Source of the DNA: Clostridiales bacterium
GTDB lineage: Bacteria > Bacillota > Clostridia > Christensenellales > UMGS416
Assembly: GCA_012515725.1 (NCBI GenBank)
Contig: JAAYXU010000090.1
Coordinates: forward strand, 1 to 6,293
Length of the DNA stretch: 6,293 bases
Direction of reading: 5' to 3'
Below the pieces are notes generated by a model. The model saw nothing but the letters and a program-made list of their open reading frames with translations. It was not told the DNA's origin and did no database searches. The first letter of the stretch is position 1; every line of letters begins with the position of its first letter. Positions 1 through 6,191 of this stretch are shown here, piece after piece. The position numbers and the translations under genes were made by a program.

Positions 1-257
1 ATCGACAGCAGCAGCAGTTCCTCCGCGATGCCCGTCGTCACCTTGTGTCCCATGCCGTCGCACAGCGGCAGATAGATATTGATGAGGCCTATCGTCGCCA
101 GCCCGCCCAGCGATATCGATTTCTCGATGAGCAGCGTCCGCGCGCCGCTCCGGGCCGCCGCCCCGGCCGCGGCCACCCCCGCGACGCCTCCTCCCACGAC
201 CACCACATCGTAGCTTCCCTGTACGGGTATCCGGTTTTGCTCCTCAATCCAATTCAT
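1..257 (-). CDS. FAD-dependent oxidoreductase, N-terminal part (cut by left window edge)
   Basis: The first 85 residues of a flavoprotein can be read on the minus strand before the sequence ends. Residues 17-30 form a Rossmann beta-alpha-beta start (YDVVVVGGGVAGVAAA) with the dinucleotide-binding GxGxxG at G22, G24 and G27. An acidic residue (E45 in TLLIEK) ends the second strand, where FAD ribose is normally held. The following LGGLATIGLINIYLPLCDG stretch is typical of the FAD-dependent oxidoreductase family that resembles fumarate reductase/succinate dehydrogenase flavoproteins (Pfam PF12831-like, from memory). The ATG lies 1 nt after the hisC stop and has a GGAGG 8 nt upstream, embedded in the end of hisC, so the two genes are probably co-transcribed and translationally coupled. 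There is no signal peptide, so a cytoplasmic enzyme is expected. The substrate cannot be told from this fragment. Confidence 0.85.
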   Translation of the reverse strand, partial: MNWIEEQNRIPVQGSYDVVVVGGGVAGVAAAGAAARSGARTLLIEKSISLGGLATIGLINIYLPLCDGMGHKVTTGIAEELLLLS

Positions 258-258
258 A

Positions 259-1344
259 TCATAAACCTCCAATTCCATATTCGCGCAGAGCGCCGTCTAC
301 CGCCTCCAAAAAACGGTCCATATCGGCGTCCGATCCTATCGACACGCGCAGCCAATCTGCGGTACGGGGATTTTTCCCGAAATGCCGGACCAGTACGCCG
401 CGCCGCCTGAGCGCGTCCGATATCCATGCCCCCGGTACGCCCGGATACCGGACGAACAGGAAATTCGCGCGGCTGTCGGTGCACTCAAAACCCCTCATAA
501 GCAGCGCGTCCCTGATCCGCTCGCGGGTCGCGATCACGCGGGTGCACTGCGCGCGCGCGTATGCCGCGTCCTCGATGGCCGCAAGTGCCCCGGCCTGGGC
601 TACCGCGTCCAGCGTGTAGGAGTTATAGGAATTCTTGACGCGGCGTATCGCTTCCACGAGCGGCGGCTGTCCCAGGCAGTAGCCGACCCGAAGTCCCGCC
701 AGCGCGTGAGACTTCGACAGCGTTCTTGCAATAATTAGATTCGGGTACTTATCTATAAGTCCCGCGGCCGTCTGCCCGGAAAATGCCGCATACGCCTCAT
801 CAACGAGTACCACGACGTCGGGATTTGCCGCAAGCACAGCCTCGATGTTCGCATTGTCCAGCATGAGACCCGTGGGGGCGTTCGGATTGGCCAGCACGAC
901 GCCGCCCGGGCTTCCCGCGTAGTCGGCAGGCTCCAGCCGGAAGTCTTCCCGTAGCGGTATTTCCCGATAATCAAGTCCAAACAGACCGCAGTACACAGGG
1001 TAGAAGCTGTACGTTATATCGGCGAACCACACCTGCCGCCCGGGCTCGAAAAACGCCTCAAACGCCCAGGCCAGCAGCTCGTCGGAGCCGTTTCCCATGT
1101 ATACGTGATCGATGCCCGGCAGGCCCTCCTCGCGCGCTACGGCCTCGCGCAGCGCTTCGCACTCGGGCCGCGGATAGAGCCGGAGCCCTTCTCCGATCGC
1201 GCCGCGCATCGCCTCCAGCGCGCGCGGGCTGGGCGGGTACGGGTTTTCGTTTGTGTTGATCTTTATATACTTTTGATCGCGCGGCTGCTCGCCCGGCGTG
1301 TAGGGAAGTATGGCCCTTGTTCTTTCATTCCAGTACCGGCTCAT
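259..1344 (-). CDS. hisC: Histidinol-phosphate aminotransferase (HisC), PLP-dependent
   Basis: This 361-aa protein has the usual HisC length and motif order. It should convert imidazole-acetol phosphate plus glutamate to L-histidinol phosphate plus 2-oxoglutarate in cytoplasmic histidine synthesis. Visible motifs are NTNENPYPPSP (30-40), GNGSDE (84-89, PLP phosphate region), NPNAPTG (153-159), DEAY (182-185, Asp to the pyridine nitrogen), and TLSKSHALAGLRVGY with the Schiff-base lysine K211 and R219. The late DWLRVSIGS carries the conserved substrate-carboxylate arginine. The start chosen is MSRYWNERTR, because AAGGAGG lies about 8 nt upstream; an in-frame ATG at 1425 would add 27 untypical residues and lies upstream of the promoter. 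No other his gene is visible, and the gene is followed by a flavoprotein. A HisC-like enzyme acting on aromatic amino acids, or as CobD (L-threonine-O-3-phosphate decarboxylase), is possible, but the NENP...PPSP start and lack of cob neighbours favour HisC. Confidence 0.88.
   Translation of the reverse strand: MSRYWNERTRAILPYTPGEQPRDQKYIKINTNENPYPPSPRALEAMRGAIGEGLRLYPRPECEALREAVAREEGLPGIDHVYMGNGSDELLAWAFEAFFEPGRQVWFADITYSFYPVYCGLFGLDYREIPLREDFRLEPADYAGSPGGVVLANPNAPTGLMLDNANIEAVLAANPDVVVLVDEAYAAFSGQTAAGLIDKYPNLIIARTLSKSHALAGLRVGYCLGQPPLVEAIRRVKNSYNSYTLDAVAQAGALAAIEDAAYARAQCTRVIATRERIRDALLMRGFECTDSRANFLFVRYPGVPGAWISDALRRRGVLVRHFGKNPRTADWLRVSIGSDADMDRFLEAVDGALREYGIGGL
266..270 (-). promoter_or_regulatory. 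Ribosome binding site of the oxidoreductase, inside the hisC 3' end
   Basis: GGAGG (minus strand) lies 8 nt before the oxidoreductase ATG and within the Gly-Gly codons near the hisC C-terminus (…EYGIGGL stop). It fixes the start of the downstream gene and suggests that ribosomes finishing hisC help initiate the next gene. Confidence 0.75.
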
Positions 1345-1375
1345 CGCAGTCCTCCTTGTCGGATCTCGCACTCTT

Positions 1376-1403
1376 AGTTTATCACCGCAAAGCGGTAAGT
1401 CAA
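1376..1403 (-). promoter_or_regulatory. Predicted promoter for hisC and the oxidoreductase (extended -10, palindrome in spacer)
   Basis: Read on the minus strand, TTGACT (1403-1398) is followed after 16 nt by TAAACT (1381-1376), which is preceded by TG-n (TGA), giving an extended -10 element. Transcription would start near 1370, about 25 nt before the hisC ATG. The spacer contains the perfect inverted repeat ACCGC-AAA-GCGGT (1384-1396), so a repressor bound there would block RNA polymerase; that is inference. The divergent btu promoter begins about 50 nt away. Confidence 0.6.
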
Positions 1404-1455
1404 GCGTGTATGCGAGGGGGAACAAATTCTATATAACAGATGTTAATTCTTGGTG

Positions 1456-1485
1456 TTGTACATCCCTGTCCGGCTGTGCTATAAT
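1456..1485 (+). promoter_or_regulatory. Predicted promoter of the btuFCD operon
   Basis: TTGTAC (1456-1461) and a perfect TATAAT (1480-1485) are separated by 18 nt, and TGC directly before the -10 gives an extended -10 match. Transcription would begin around 1491-1493, shortly before the riboswitch aptamer, which is the arrangement expected for a riboswitch-controlled leader. Confidence 0.75.
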
Positions 1486-1505
1486 AAAACCCGGTCCCGC
1501 CAAAT

Positions 1506-1704
1506 GAATAGTGCTCACAGGTGTCCGCCGCAAGGCGGATGAAAAGGGAAAGCGGTGCAAAGCCGCAGCAGCCCCCGCTACTGTAAGGATCGACGAAACC
1601 GGCACGATGCCACCCATTCGGGGAAGGCGCCGGGAGTAGGACCGAGATCCAAGCCAGGAGACCTGCCTGAGAGCCGGACAATGAATCCTTCGGAGGGAAG
1701 GATG
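1506..1704 (+). promoter_or_regulatory. Cobalamin (B12) riboswitch aptamer
   Basis: The B12 box AGCCAGGAGACCTGCC is present at 1652-1667, and the conserved core GGGAAAGCGGTGCAA…GCAGCCCCCGCTACTGTAA runs from 1546 to 1586. Supporting helices can be drawn: P1 GCTC/GAGC (1513-1516 with 1671-1674), P2 CAGGT/ACCTG (1518-1522 with 1661-1665), a local hairpin TCCGCC-GCAA-GGCGGA (1524-1539), and P7 GGATC/GATCC (1587-1591 with 1646-1650). A GCCACCC…GGGGAAGGC arm (1609-1628) resembles the P8-P10 part of adenosylcobalamin-type (Cbl-I) aptamers. After P1, ATCCTT-CGGAGGG-AAGGAT (1685-1703) sits where the P13 hairpin with its kissing loop is expected. The element lies between the operon promoter and btuF. 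It should sense intracellular cobalamin and lower btuFCD expression when cobalamin is plentiful. Confidence 0.95.
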
Positions 1705-1726
1705 GCCGCTATCTGCCCGACTATGT

Positions 1727-1754
1727 AGCGCCTTCCGAATGGAGGGCGCTTTTT
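1727..1754 (+). terminator. Riboswitch-controlled intrinsic terminator
   Basis: AGCGCCTTCC (1727-1736) pairs with GGAGGGCGCT (1741-1750) as a 10-bp stem with one G-U pair and a GAAT loop. It is followed directly by a run of five T (1750-1754). It lies downstream of the cobalamin aptamer and about 70 nt before the btuF start, so it is the probable expression platform: transcription stops here when ligand is bound. Confidence 0.92.
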
Positions 1755-1823
1755 GTGGCCTCCTTAAGATCCCGGATCCATGTATTTTTGCACGCGGGAC
1801 ACAGTAATAAGGGAGGTTTTATC

Positions 1824-2783
1824 ATGAAGAAACCATTTGTCGTCACATTGCTGCTCATGGCGGCGCTGCTCATGGGCTGCGCGGGAAACACGCCCGCTCC
1901 CAGCGCCGCGCCGTCGGAAACCGCGACGCAGGCCCCGACCGCGACGCCCGCGCTGGAGCAGGAGTATCCGATTACGGTCACCGACAGCCTGGGCCGCGAG
2001 GTAACGCTGACCCAGCCGCCTCAGGTCATCGTGTCGCTGACGCCAACCAATACCGAGATCGTATTCGCACTGGGCGCGGGAGACAGGGTAGCCGGCGTGG
2101 ACATCGTGTCCAACTATCCGCCTGAGGTAGATGCGTTGCCCGATGTGGGCGACTTTAGCGGCCCCTCCATCGAGGCAATCGCGGGGCTCAAGCCCGACCT
2201 TATACTGTCGGCCAACAACCTGCAGGGCGACGCGATCGATCGGCTGACTGAGCTGGGGCTCACGGTAGCCGCCGTCGAAGCGTCGCAGTGGGACGACATA
2301 CCCGCCACGATCGAGATGGTCGGCGCGCTCATCGGCAGGCCCCAGGCAGCCGCCGCGCTCAACCAGAAGATGGCCGAGGATCTTGCGGCCATCACCGACG
2401 CCGTGGCCGGAGCCCAGCCTGTCAGCGTCTATTATGTTTTCTCCTACGGCGAGTACGGCAACTGGACGACCGGCCCCGGTACGTTCATCGACACGATGAT
2501 CACGCTGGCGGGCGGTGAATCGGTAACCCGCGACGCGCCTGCCCGCTGGCTTGAATACAACATGGAGGATATCGTACGGAAGAATCCGTCCGTATTCCTC
2601 GTCTCCAGCGATCTGGGCGACATCGAGAGCCTCAGCGCCGCCGAGGGCTACAAGGAACTGGACGCCGTCAAGGAAGGCCGCGTCTATCTCGTGGATGCCG
2701 ACAAGGCTTCCCGGCCCGGGCCGCGTATCATCGAGGGGCTTGAGGAAATCGCAAGGGCCATTCACCCTGAGTGCTTTGAGTAA
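1824..2783 (+). CDS. btuF: Corrinoid (vitamin B12) ABC transporter substrate-binding lipoprotein
   Basis: The 319-aa product begins with a lipoprotein signal: MKKP, a hydrophobic stretch, and the lipobox-like LMGC with C19 as the lipidated cysteine. A flexible Ala/Pro/Thr/Ser-rich linker (20-46) follows. The rest is a class III periplasmic-binding fold of the BtuF/FhuD/TroA type: ITVTDSLGREVTL (50-62), SLTPTNTEIVFALGAGDRVAGV (71-92), DVGDFSGPSIEAIAGLKPDLIL (107-128), a linker helix around 160-195, and a C-lobe with YNMEDIVRKNPSVFLV (245-260). E78 and E248 sit where the family places the two lobe glutamates that dock onto permease arginines (inferred by alignment from memory). The protein should be anchored outside the cytoplasmic membrane and bind corrinoid. 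The start is set by GGGAGG upstream of ATG at 1824; an in-frame ATG at 1755 would add residues before the signal peptide. By fold alone it could bind a siderophore or heme; the riboswitch argues for a corrinoid. Confidence 0.93.
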   Translation: MKKPFVVTLLLMAALLMGCAGNTPAPSAAPSETATQAPTATPALEQEYPITVTDSLGREVTLTQPPQVIVSLTPTNTEIVFALGAGDRVAGVDIVSNYPPEVDALPDVGDFSGPSIEAIAGLKPDLILSANNLQGDAIDRLTELGLTVAAVEASQWDDIPATIEMVGALIGRPQAAAALNQKMAEDLAAITDAVAGAQPVSVYYVFSYGEYGNWTTGPGTFIDTMITLAGGESVTRDAPARWLEYNMEDIVRKNPSVFLVSSDLGDIESLSAAEGYKELDAVKEGRVYLVDADKASRPGPRIIEGLEEIARAIHPECFE

Positions 2784-2795
2784 AGCGAGGCGCCT

Positions 2796-3797
2796 ATGAA
2801 TCCGCACTTCTCCCGCCGCCTGGCGATTGGATCCGCGCTGCTGCCCCTGCTTCTGGCGGCGGCAGCGTGCTGGGCGCTTCTTTCGGGATCCGGGGCTTCG
2901 GCGGCCGAAAGCCTCCGGACGATACTGGGGCTGCCTGGGGCGGACGACGGGCTTTTGCTCTTCCGGATCCGTATGCCCCGGGTAGCCATGGGTATCATGG
3001 TGGGCGCGACGCTGGCAGTGTGCGGCGTCATGATGCAGGGCATGTTCCGCAATCCGCTGGCTGATCCCCATATCCTTGGCGTGTCGTCGGGCGCGGGACT
3101 GGGCGCGACGATCGCGATCGCGCTGGGGCTTGGCAGGGCAACTCTTGGACTGGGGGCTGTCACGCTCTTCGCGTTCGCTGGCGGCGCGGGAAGCGTCGCG
3201 CTGGTATACCTCTTGTCCCGCCGCGCAGGCCGATTATCCACGACCTCGCTTCTGCTGGCAGGCATCGCGGTTGGCTCTCTGTTTAGCGCGGGCACGACGC
3301 TAATCATGCGGCTCAACCATGACAAGATGGATCACATCATATTCTGGACGATGGGCAGCCTGTCTACCGTAGGCTGGAAGCAGGTGTTCTGGTGCCTTCC
3401 GTTCTGCCTTATCGGATCCCTCGCGGCGCTCATTTTTGCGCGGGATCTGAACCTTCTGTCCCAGGGTGAGGAAACGGCGCTGCATCTGGGCGTCAACGTG
3501 GGCCGCACGCGTATGCTCATCATGCTGCTTACCGCCATCGCCACGGCGGGCGCGGTATCGGCCACTGGTGTCATCGGCTTCGTGGGGCTTATTATCCCCC
3601 ACGTGTCCCGGATGCTTTTCGGGCCCGACCATCGCCGCCTTGTGCCGCTTTCGGCGCTCATGGGCGCGGTATTCATGCTGATCATGGACACGCTGGCGCG
3701 TACGCTGGCCGCTCCGCTGGAGATTCCGGTGGGCATACTGACAGCCATGTGCGGAGGCCCCTTCTTCCTGTGGCTGCTGCGCCGCAGCGCGCTGTAG
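2796..3797 (+). CDS. btuC: Corrinoid ABC transporter permease, FecCD/BtuC family
   Basis: This 333-aa, strongly hydrophobic protein has the length and motifs of the FecCD family, whose members form a homodimeric channel with about ten membrane segments per chain. Visible are an N-terminal membrane segment (11-30), FRIRMPRVAMGIMVGATLA (56-74), the family signature RNPLADPHILGVSSGAG (85-101), GFVGLIIPHVSR (261-272) and the closing EIPVGILTAMCGGPFFLWLL (309-328). Arginines in FRIRMPR (57, 59, 62) lie where BtuC arginines contact the binding-protein glutamates. The segment around 217-238 (DLNLLSQGEETALHLGVNVG) corresponds to the cytoplasmic coupling helices that meet the ATPase. It begins 12 nt after btuF and ends 12 nt before btuD, so the three genes form one transcript. 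Substrate assignment rests on the riboswitch and neighbours rather than on this sequence. Confidence 0.94.
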   Translation: MNPHFSRRLAIGSALLPLLLAAAACWALLSGSGASAAESLRTILGLPGADDGLLLFRIRMPRVAMGIMVGATLAVCGVMMQGMFRNPLADPHILGVSSGAGLGATIAIALGLGRATLGLGAVTLFAFAGGAGSVALVYLLSRRAGRLSTTSLLLAGIAVGSLFSAGTTLIMRLNHDKMDHIIFWTMGSLSTVGWKQVFWCLPFCLIGSLAALIFARDLNLLSQGEETALHLGVNVGRTRMLIMLLTAIATAGAVSATGVIGFVGLIIPHVSRMLFGPDHRRLVPLSALMGAVFMLIMDTLARTLAAPLEIPVGILTAMCGGPFFLWLLRRSAL

Positions 3798-3809
3798 AAA
3801 GGGGTCCTC

Positions 3810-4574
3810 ATGAAGACCACTGTGGAAAACCTGACGTATTCTTATAACGGGCATCCCGTCGTCAATGGCGTCTCCCTGTCGCCCCGTGAGGGAGAGGTCA
3901 CCGCGGTGCTCGGGCCCAACGGCGCGGGAAAGACCACGCTCTTACGGTGCATAACGGGCGCGCTGCGTCCCGTCCGGGGCGCGGCGCGGCTGGACGGACA
4001 GCCGATGGACGCGATGCCCCCGCGGGAAAAAGCCCGGAGGGTGGCGCTGGTGCCGCAGGCCTCGAACCTGGAGTTCCGGTTTACCGTGCTTGAAACCGTG
4101 CTCATGGGCCGCTATCCGTGGCTGGGCCGGTTCGCCGCCGAGAGCGCGCGCGACCACGAGATCGCCCGGCAGGTAATAGACGAGGTCGGCCTTGCGGCGT
4201 TTTGCGACCGCTCGGTCACAGCGCTTTCCGGGGGCGAGCTGCAGCGCGTGCTGGTAGCCCGGGCGCTGTGCCAGGATACGCCGGTGCTGCTGCTGGATGA
4301 ACCGGTCAGTCATCTGGATATCCGCCACCAGGTGGATATACTGGGAGCCGTCCGCCGCCGGGCCGAGGAGCGGGGCGTGACGGTGCTGTGCGTACTGCAC
4401 GACCTCAACCTGGCCGCCCGCTTCGCTCACCGTCTGGCGGTCATGAAGGACGGCCGCGTCGTAGCCGAAGGCGCTCCGGGTCAGGTGCTGGATCCTGCTC
4501 TTATAGGCGAGGTGTATGGACTGCCGGTTACGCGGATCGACGCGGGCGGCAGGCCGATACTGATACCCGAGTGA
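3810..4574 (+). CDS. btuD: Corrinoid ABC transporter ATP-binding protein
   Basis: The 254-aa ATPase has every ABC element intact: Walker A GPNGAGKT (35-42), Q-loop glutamine Q83 in LVPQAS, signature LSGGELQRV (139-147), Walker B VLLLDEP with D163 and catalytic E164, D-loop SHLD (167-170) and the switch histidine H197 in VLHDLN. It belongs to the FepC/BtuD-type subfamily that pairs with FecCD permeases. Two copies would power import through the BtuC dimer in the cytoplasmic membrane. A GAAAGGGG ribosome binding site precedes the ATG 12 nt after btuC. It is the last gene of the operon: the next gene lies 13 nt beyond on the opposite strand. Only a weak ACCCG/CGGGT stem (4565-4584, 10-nt loop, short T run) is seen as a possible terminator. 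A siderophore- or heme-uptake ATPase would look alike; the cobalamin riboswitch decides the call. Confidence 0.94.
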   Translation: MKTTVENLTYSYNGHPVVNGVSLSPREGEVTAVLGPNGAGKTTLLRCITGALRPVRGAARLDGQPMDAMPPREKARRVALVPQASNLEFRFTVLETVLMGRYPWLGRFAAESARDHEIARQVIDEVGLAAFCDRSVTALSGGELQRVLVARALCQDTPVLLLDEPVSHLDIRHQVDILGAVRRRAEERGVTVLCVLHDLNLAARFAHRLAVMKDGRVVAEGAPGQVLDPALIGEVYGLPVTRIDAGGRPILIPE

Positions 4575-4587
4575 GCCGCCGGGTTTG

Positions 4588-5901
4588 TCACCGAGGGCTT
4601 GCAGGTTCCCCGCGCAGCATGAAGCGCGCCGCCGCGGCCAGCGCGGCCAGCATCACCGACGAGGCGATAAAAAGGAGCCTGAACTGCGCAAAGGGCATCA
4701 CGTCGGGCAGCGACGTGCGTTCGATGAGCCCATAGGCGAGCCTTCCCGCGGCTGGCGCGATGAATAGCACGATTCCGGTCACCGATACGTGAAAGCCTTC
4801 GCTGACGTCCCGCTCGCTTGGGAGCATGATCTCATAGCGATAGTTGAAGGTGCTCAGTGCGTACGCCGCGTTTGCGCAGCCCGATATGACGCTGCGCAGG
4901 GGCAGAAGCAGCAGATATGTTTGCGGCGCGACCATCGCCCATACCGCAAGCTCCAGCGCAAAGGCGAGCAAGCTTGCTAGGTAGATACGTCTGTGCCCTA
5001 TCCGATCCGACAGGCGGCCGACATAGCGGTATACTATGATCTGCGTAATGTACAGAAGCGTTGTGGACAGCGTGATGAACTGATACGATATACCGAGGTG
5101 CCGTATGAGATACGCGCTCGTAAAAGCAAGCGAGCTGTGCGCCGCGAAGTTGAAAAGCAGGCTGACAACCTCAAAACGTATGAATCTGCGGTTCCGGAGC
5201 GGTATGCGGATATAGTCCCGCATACGAGCCGTCGGCATACACTCCTGGGCGGGCGGTTCGCTGATGCGCGAGTAGCTCCAGTCGGTCAGCAGCATGAGTA
5301 GAAACGCAGCGCCGTATATGATGAGAAAAGCCGCGCGCTTGTCCGCGAGTATATCCAGCATACGCCCGAACCCAAGCGGAATGAGTATCGCGGGAACCGT
5401 CATAAATATCTGGCGGACGGCCAGATACCGGCCCCGGATCCGTTCGGGTATGACCGATACGAACCAGCTGTTGATGGCTGGCGTGGCGGTGGCCAGCAGC
5501 AGATTGGCTGCGATCAGAGCCGCTGTGAAAAAGACCACCCGGACGCCTTCGGGCAGCAGCAACGTGATCGGTACCGACAGGCAGGCAATCGAGCGGGATA
5601 CCGTGTGAATGACTATGATTCTGCCCTTCCGGCGCGCAACCTTCCGCCATAGCAGACTGGAAAACAGCGATACCACACCGCTCATCGACGGGATCAGCGC
5701 CAGATAGCCGACCATCAGGTCGTCCGCGCCGATAAAGACCGCAAAGCCCGAAAGAAATATGCCGTACGCCAATAGGGGAAACGCGTTGTTGAATACGCCG
5801 TGCGCGATAAACCAGTTCTGGTCCGTCCGGTAGGGGTTGTGCAGCAGTTCGGGATCGTTACGGTATATAAGCGTCTCTATGATCCTGCGCAGGCTCTTCA
5901 C
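4588..5901 (-). CDS. Major facilitator superfamily (MFS) transporter, substrate unknown
   Basis: This 437-aa integral membrane protein shows the two-halves pattern of a 12-segment MFS carrier, with hydrophobic stretches near 36-58, 64-83, 100-117, 122-142, 166-178, 190-206, 244-262, 276-292, 308-324, 328-345, 372-388 and 407-425. A motif-A-like loop appears in each half: SLLWRKVARRKGR (82-94) and the clearer GRLSDRIGHRR (295-305). Loop PERIRGRYLAVR (152-163) is typical of an MFS group common in Firmicutes. Residues 207-240 form the charged cytoplasmic central loop. The start is GTG: GGAGG lies 5 nt upstream, and the first in-frame ATG would fall inside the membrane region (residue 63). It is convergent with btuD and has its own promoter, so it is not part of the B12 operon. 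Sequence alone does not give its substrate or direction; drug/metabolite efflux and sugar or nucleoside uptake all remain possible. Confidence 0.87.
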   Translation of the reverse strand: MKSLRRIIETLIYRNDPELLHNPYRTDQNWFIAHGVFNNAFPLLAYGIFLSGFAVFIGADDLMVGYLALIPSMSGVVSLFSSLLWRKVARRKGRIIVIHTVSRSIACLSVPITLLLPEGVRVVFFTAALIAANLLLATATPAINSWFVSVIPERIRGRYLAVRQIFMTVPAILIPLGFGRMLDILADKRAAFLIIYGAAFLLMLLTDWSYSRISEPPAQECMPTARMRDYIRIPLRNRRFIRFEVVSLLFNFAAHSSLAFTSAYLIRHLGISYQFITLSTTLLYITQIIVYRYVGRLSDRIGHRRIYLASLLAFALELAVWAMVAPQTYLLLLPLRSVISGCANAAYALSTFNYRYEIMLPSERDVSEGFHVSVTGIVLFIAPAAGRLAYGLIERTSLPDVMPFAQFRLLFIASSVMLAALAAAARFMLRGEPASPR

Positions 5902-5906
5902 CTTAT

Positions 5907-5911
5907 CCTCC
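5907..5911 (-). promoter_or_regulatory. Ribosome binding site that fixes the GTG start of the MFS gene
   Basis: GGAGG on the minus strand lies 5 nt before GTG at 5901-5899. No ATG competes nearby in frame, so the non-ATG start is well supported. Confidence 0.75.
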
Positions 5912-5956
5912 AGTATCGGCCGTATGGCGGTCGGTCATATTGGAATACCCCGCATC

Positions 5957-5985
5957 ATTATACCATCGCGCCGTGCGGCAGGCAA
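5957..5985 (-). promoter_or_regulatory. Predicted promoter of the MFS transporter gene
   Basis: On the minus strand, TTGCCT (5985-5980) and a perfect TATAAT (5962-5957) are 17 nt apart, with TGG before the -10 giving an extended -10 element. The start point would be near 5950, leaving a leader of about 50 nt with the GGAGG site. No terminator or riboswitch is seen in this leader. A GCAGCAT direct repeat (6011-6017 and 6024-6030, 13-nt period) lies about 25-45 nt upstream of the -35 and could be a regulator site, with little support. Confidence 0.65.
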
Positions 5986-6073
5986 TGGAGCGCGGATAAC
6001 GGCAGGGGCGGCAGCATTACTTTGCAGCATATTCCTGTTTTGCACTATCGAGAGATTGAATAGGCTTTTTTAT

Positions 6074-6116
6074 GGCACTAAAAGTGCCGCAAAACCCCAC
6101 TGCCGATCAGGGTTTT
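6074..6116. repeat. Two adjacent hairpin-forming inverted repeats
   Basis: GGCACT-AAA-AGTGCC (6074-6088) is a perfect 6-bp stem with a 3-nt loop. AAAACCC (6091-6097) pairs with GGGTTTT (6110-6116) around a 12-nt loop. The first is flanked on the plus-strand left side by a T6 tract, which becomes an A tract after the hairpin on the minus strand, so neither strand shows a standard stem-then-U terminator. The pair overlaps the end of the possible small ORF. Function is unknown. Confidence 0.55.
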
Positions 6117-6191
6117 CTGCTCTCCCTTACCATCTGTTACGACAATATCTGTTCCGGTACTGGTTGCCGGGGATATCGTCTTCATTTCCAT
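6078..6191 (-). CDS. Possible small protein, 37 aa, unknown function
   Basis: A short frame on the minus strand reads MEMKTISPATSTGTDIVVTD and ends …GVLRHF before a TAG stop. Its main support is the upstream AAAGGGG, about 7 nt before the ATG, which is a good ribosome binding site by the standard of the other genes here. The product has no membrane segment, signal peptide, Cys-rich pattern or family motif that I recognise. The last codons lie in the hairpin at 6074-6088. No convincing promoter is visible within the 100 nt upstream on this strand. An overlapping 45-codon frame on the plus strand (6072-6209) lacks a good ribosome binding site. It may be a small gene, a remnant of a larger gene, or chance. 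Confidence 0.35.
   Translation of the reverse strand: MEMKTISPATSTGTDIVVTDGKGEQKTLIGSGVLRHF

Noticed and set aside
1345..1425. 27-residue N-terminal extension of hisC from an upstream in-frame ATG
   Set aside because: The extension is not HisC-like, lies over the predicted promoter, and the inner ATG at 1344 has AAGGAGG at the right distance.
1400..1681. Minus-strand frames across the riboswitch
   Set aside because: They lie over a structured RNA and promoter and have no family features.
1755..1823. Upstream in-frame ATG for btuF
   Set aside because: It would put 23 residues before a standard lipoprotein signal and begins immediately after the terminator; GGGAGG precedes the ATG at 1824.
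1764..3071. Long open frame (435 codons) on the minus strand opposite btuF and btuC
   Set aside because: It is Arg/Gly/His-rich and is the antisense of clearly recognisable GC-rich genes; no family motif is visible.
3300..3854. Minus-strand frames opposite btuC
   Set aside because: Composition is that of a GC-rich antisense shadow, and they overlap the conserved FecCD coding region.
6050..6090. Intrinsic terminator at the T6 tract or at the GGCACT hairpin
   Set aside because: On the plus strand the T tract comes before the hairpin and only a 4-bp stem precedes it; on the minus strand the hairpin is followed by A residues, not U.
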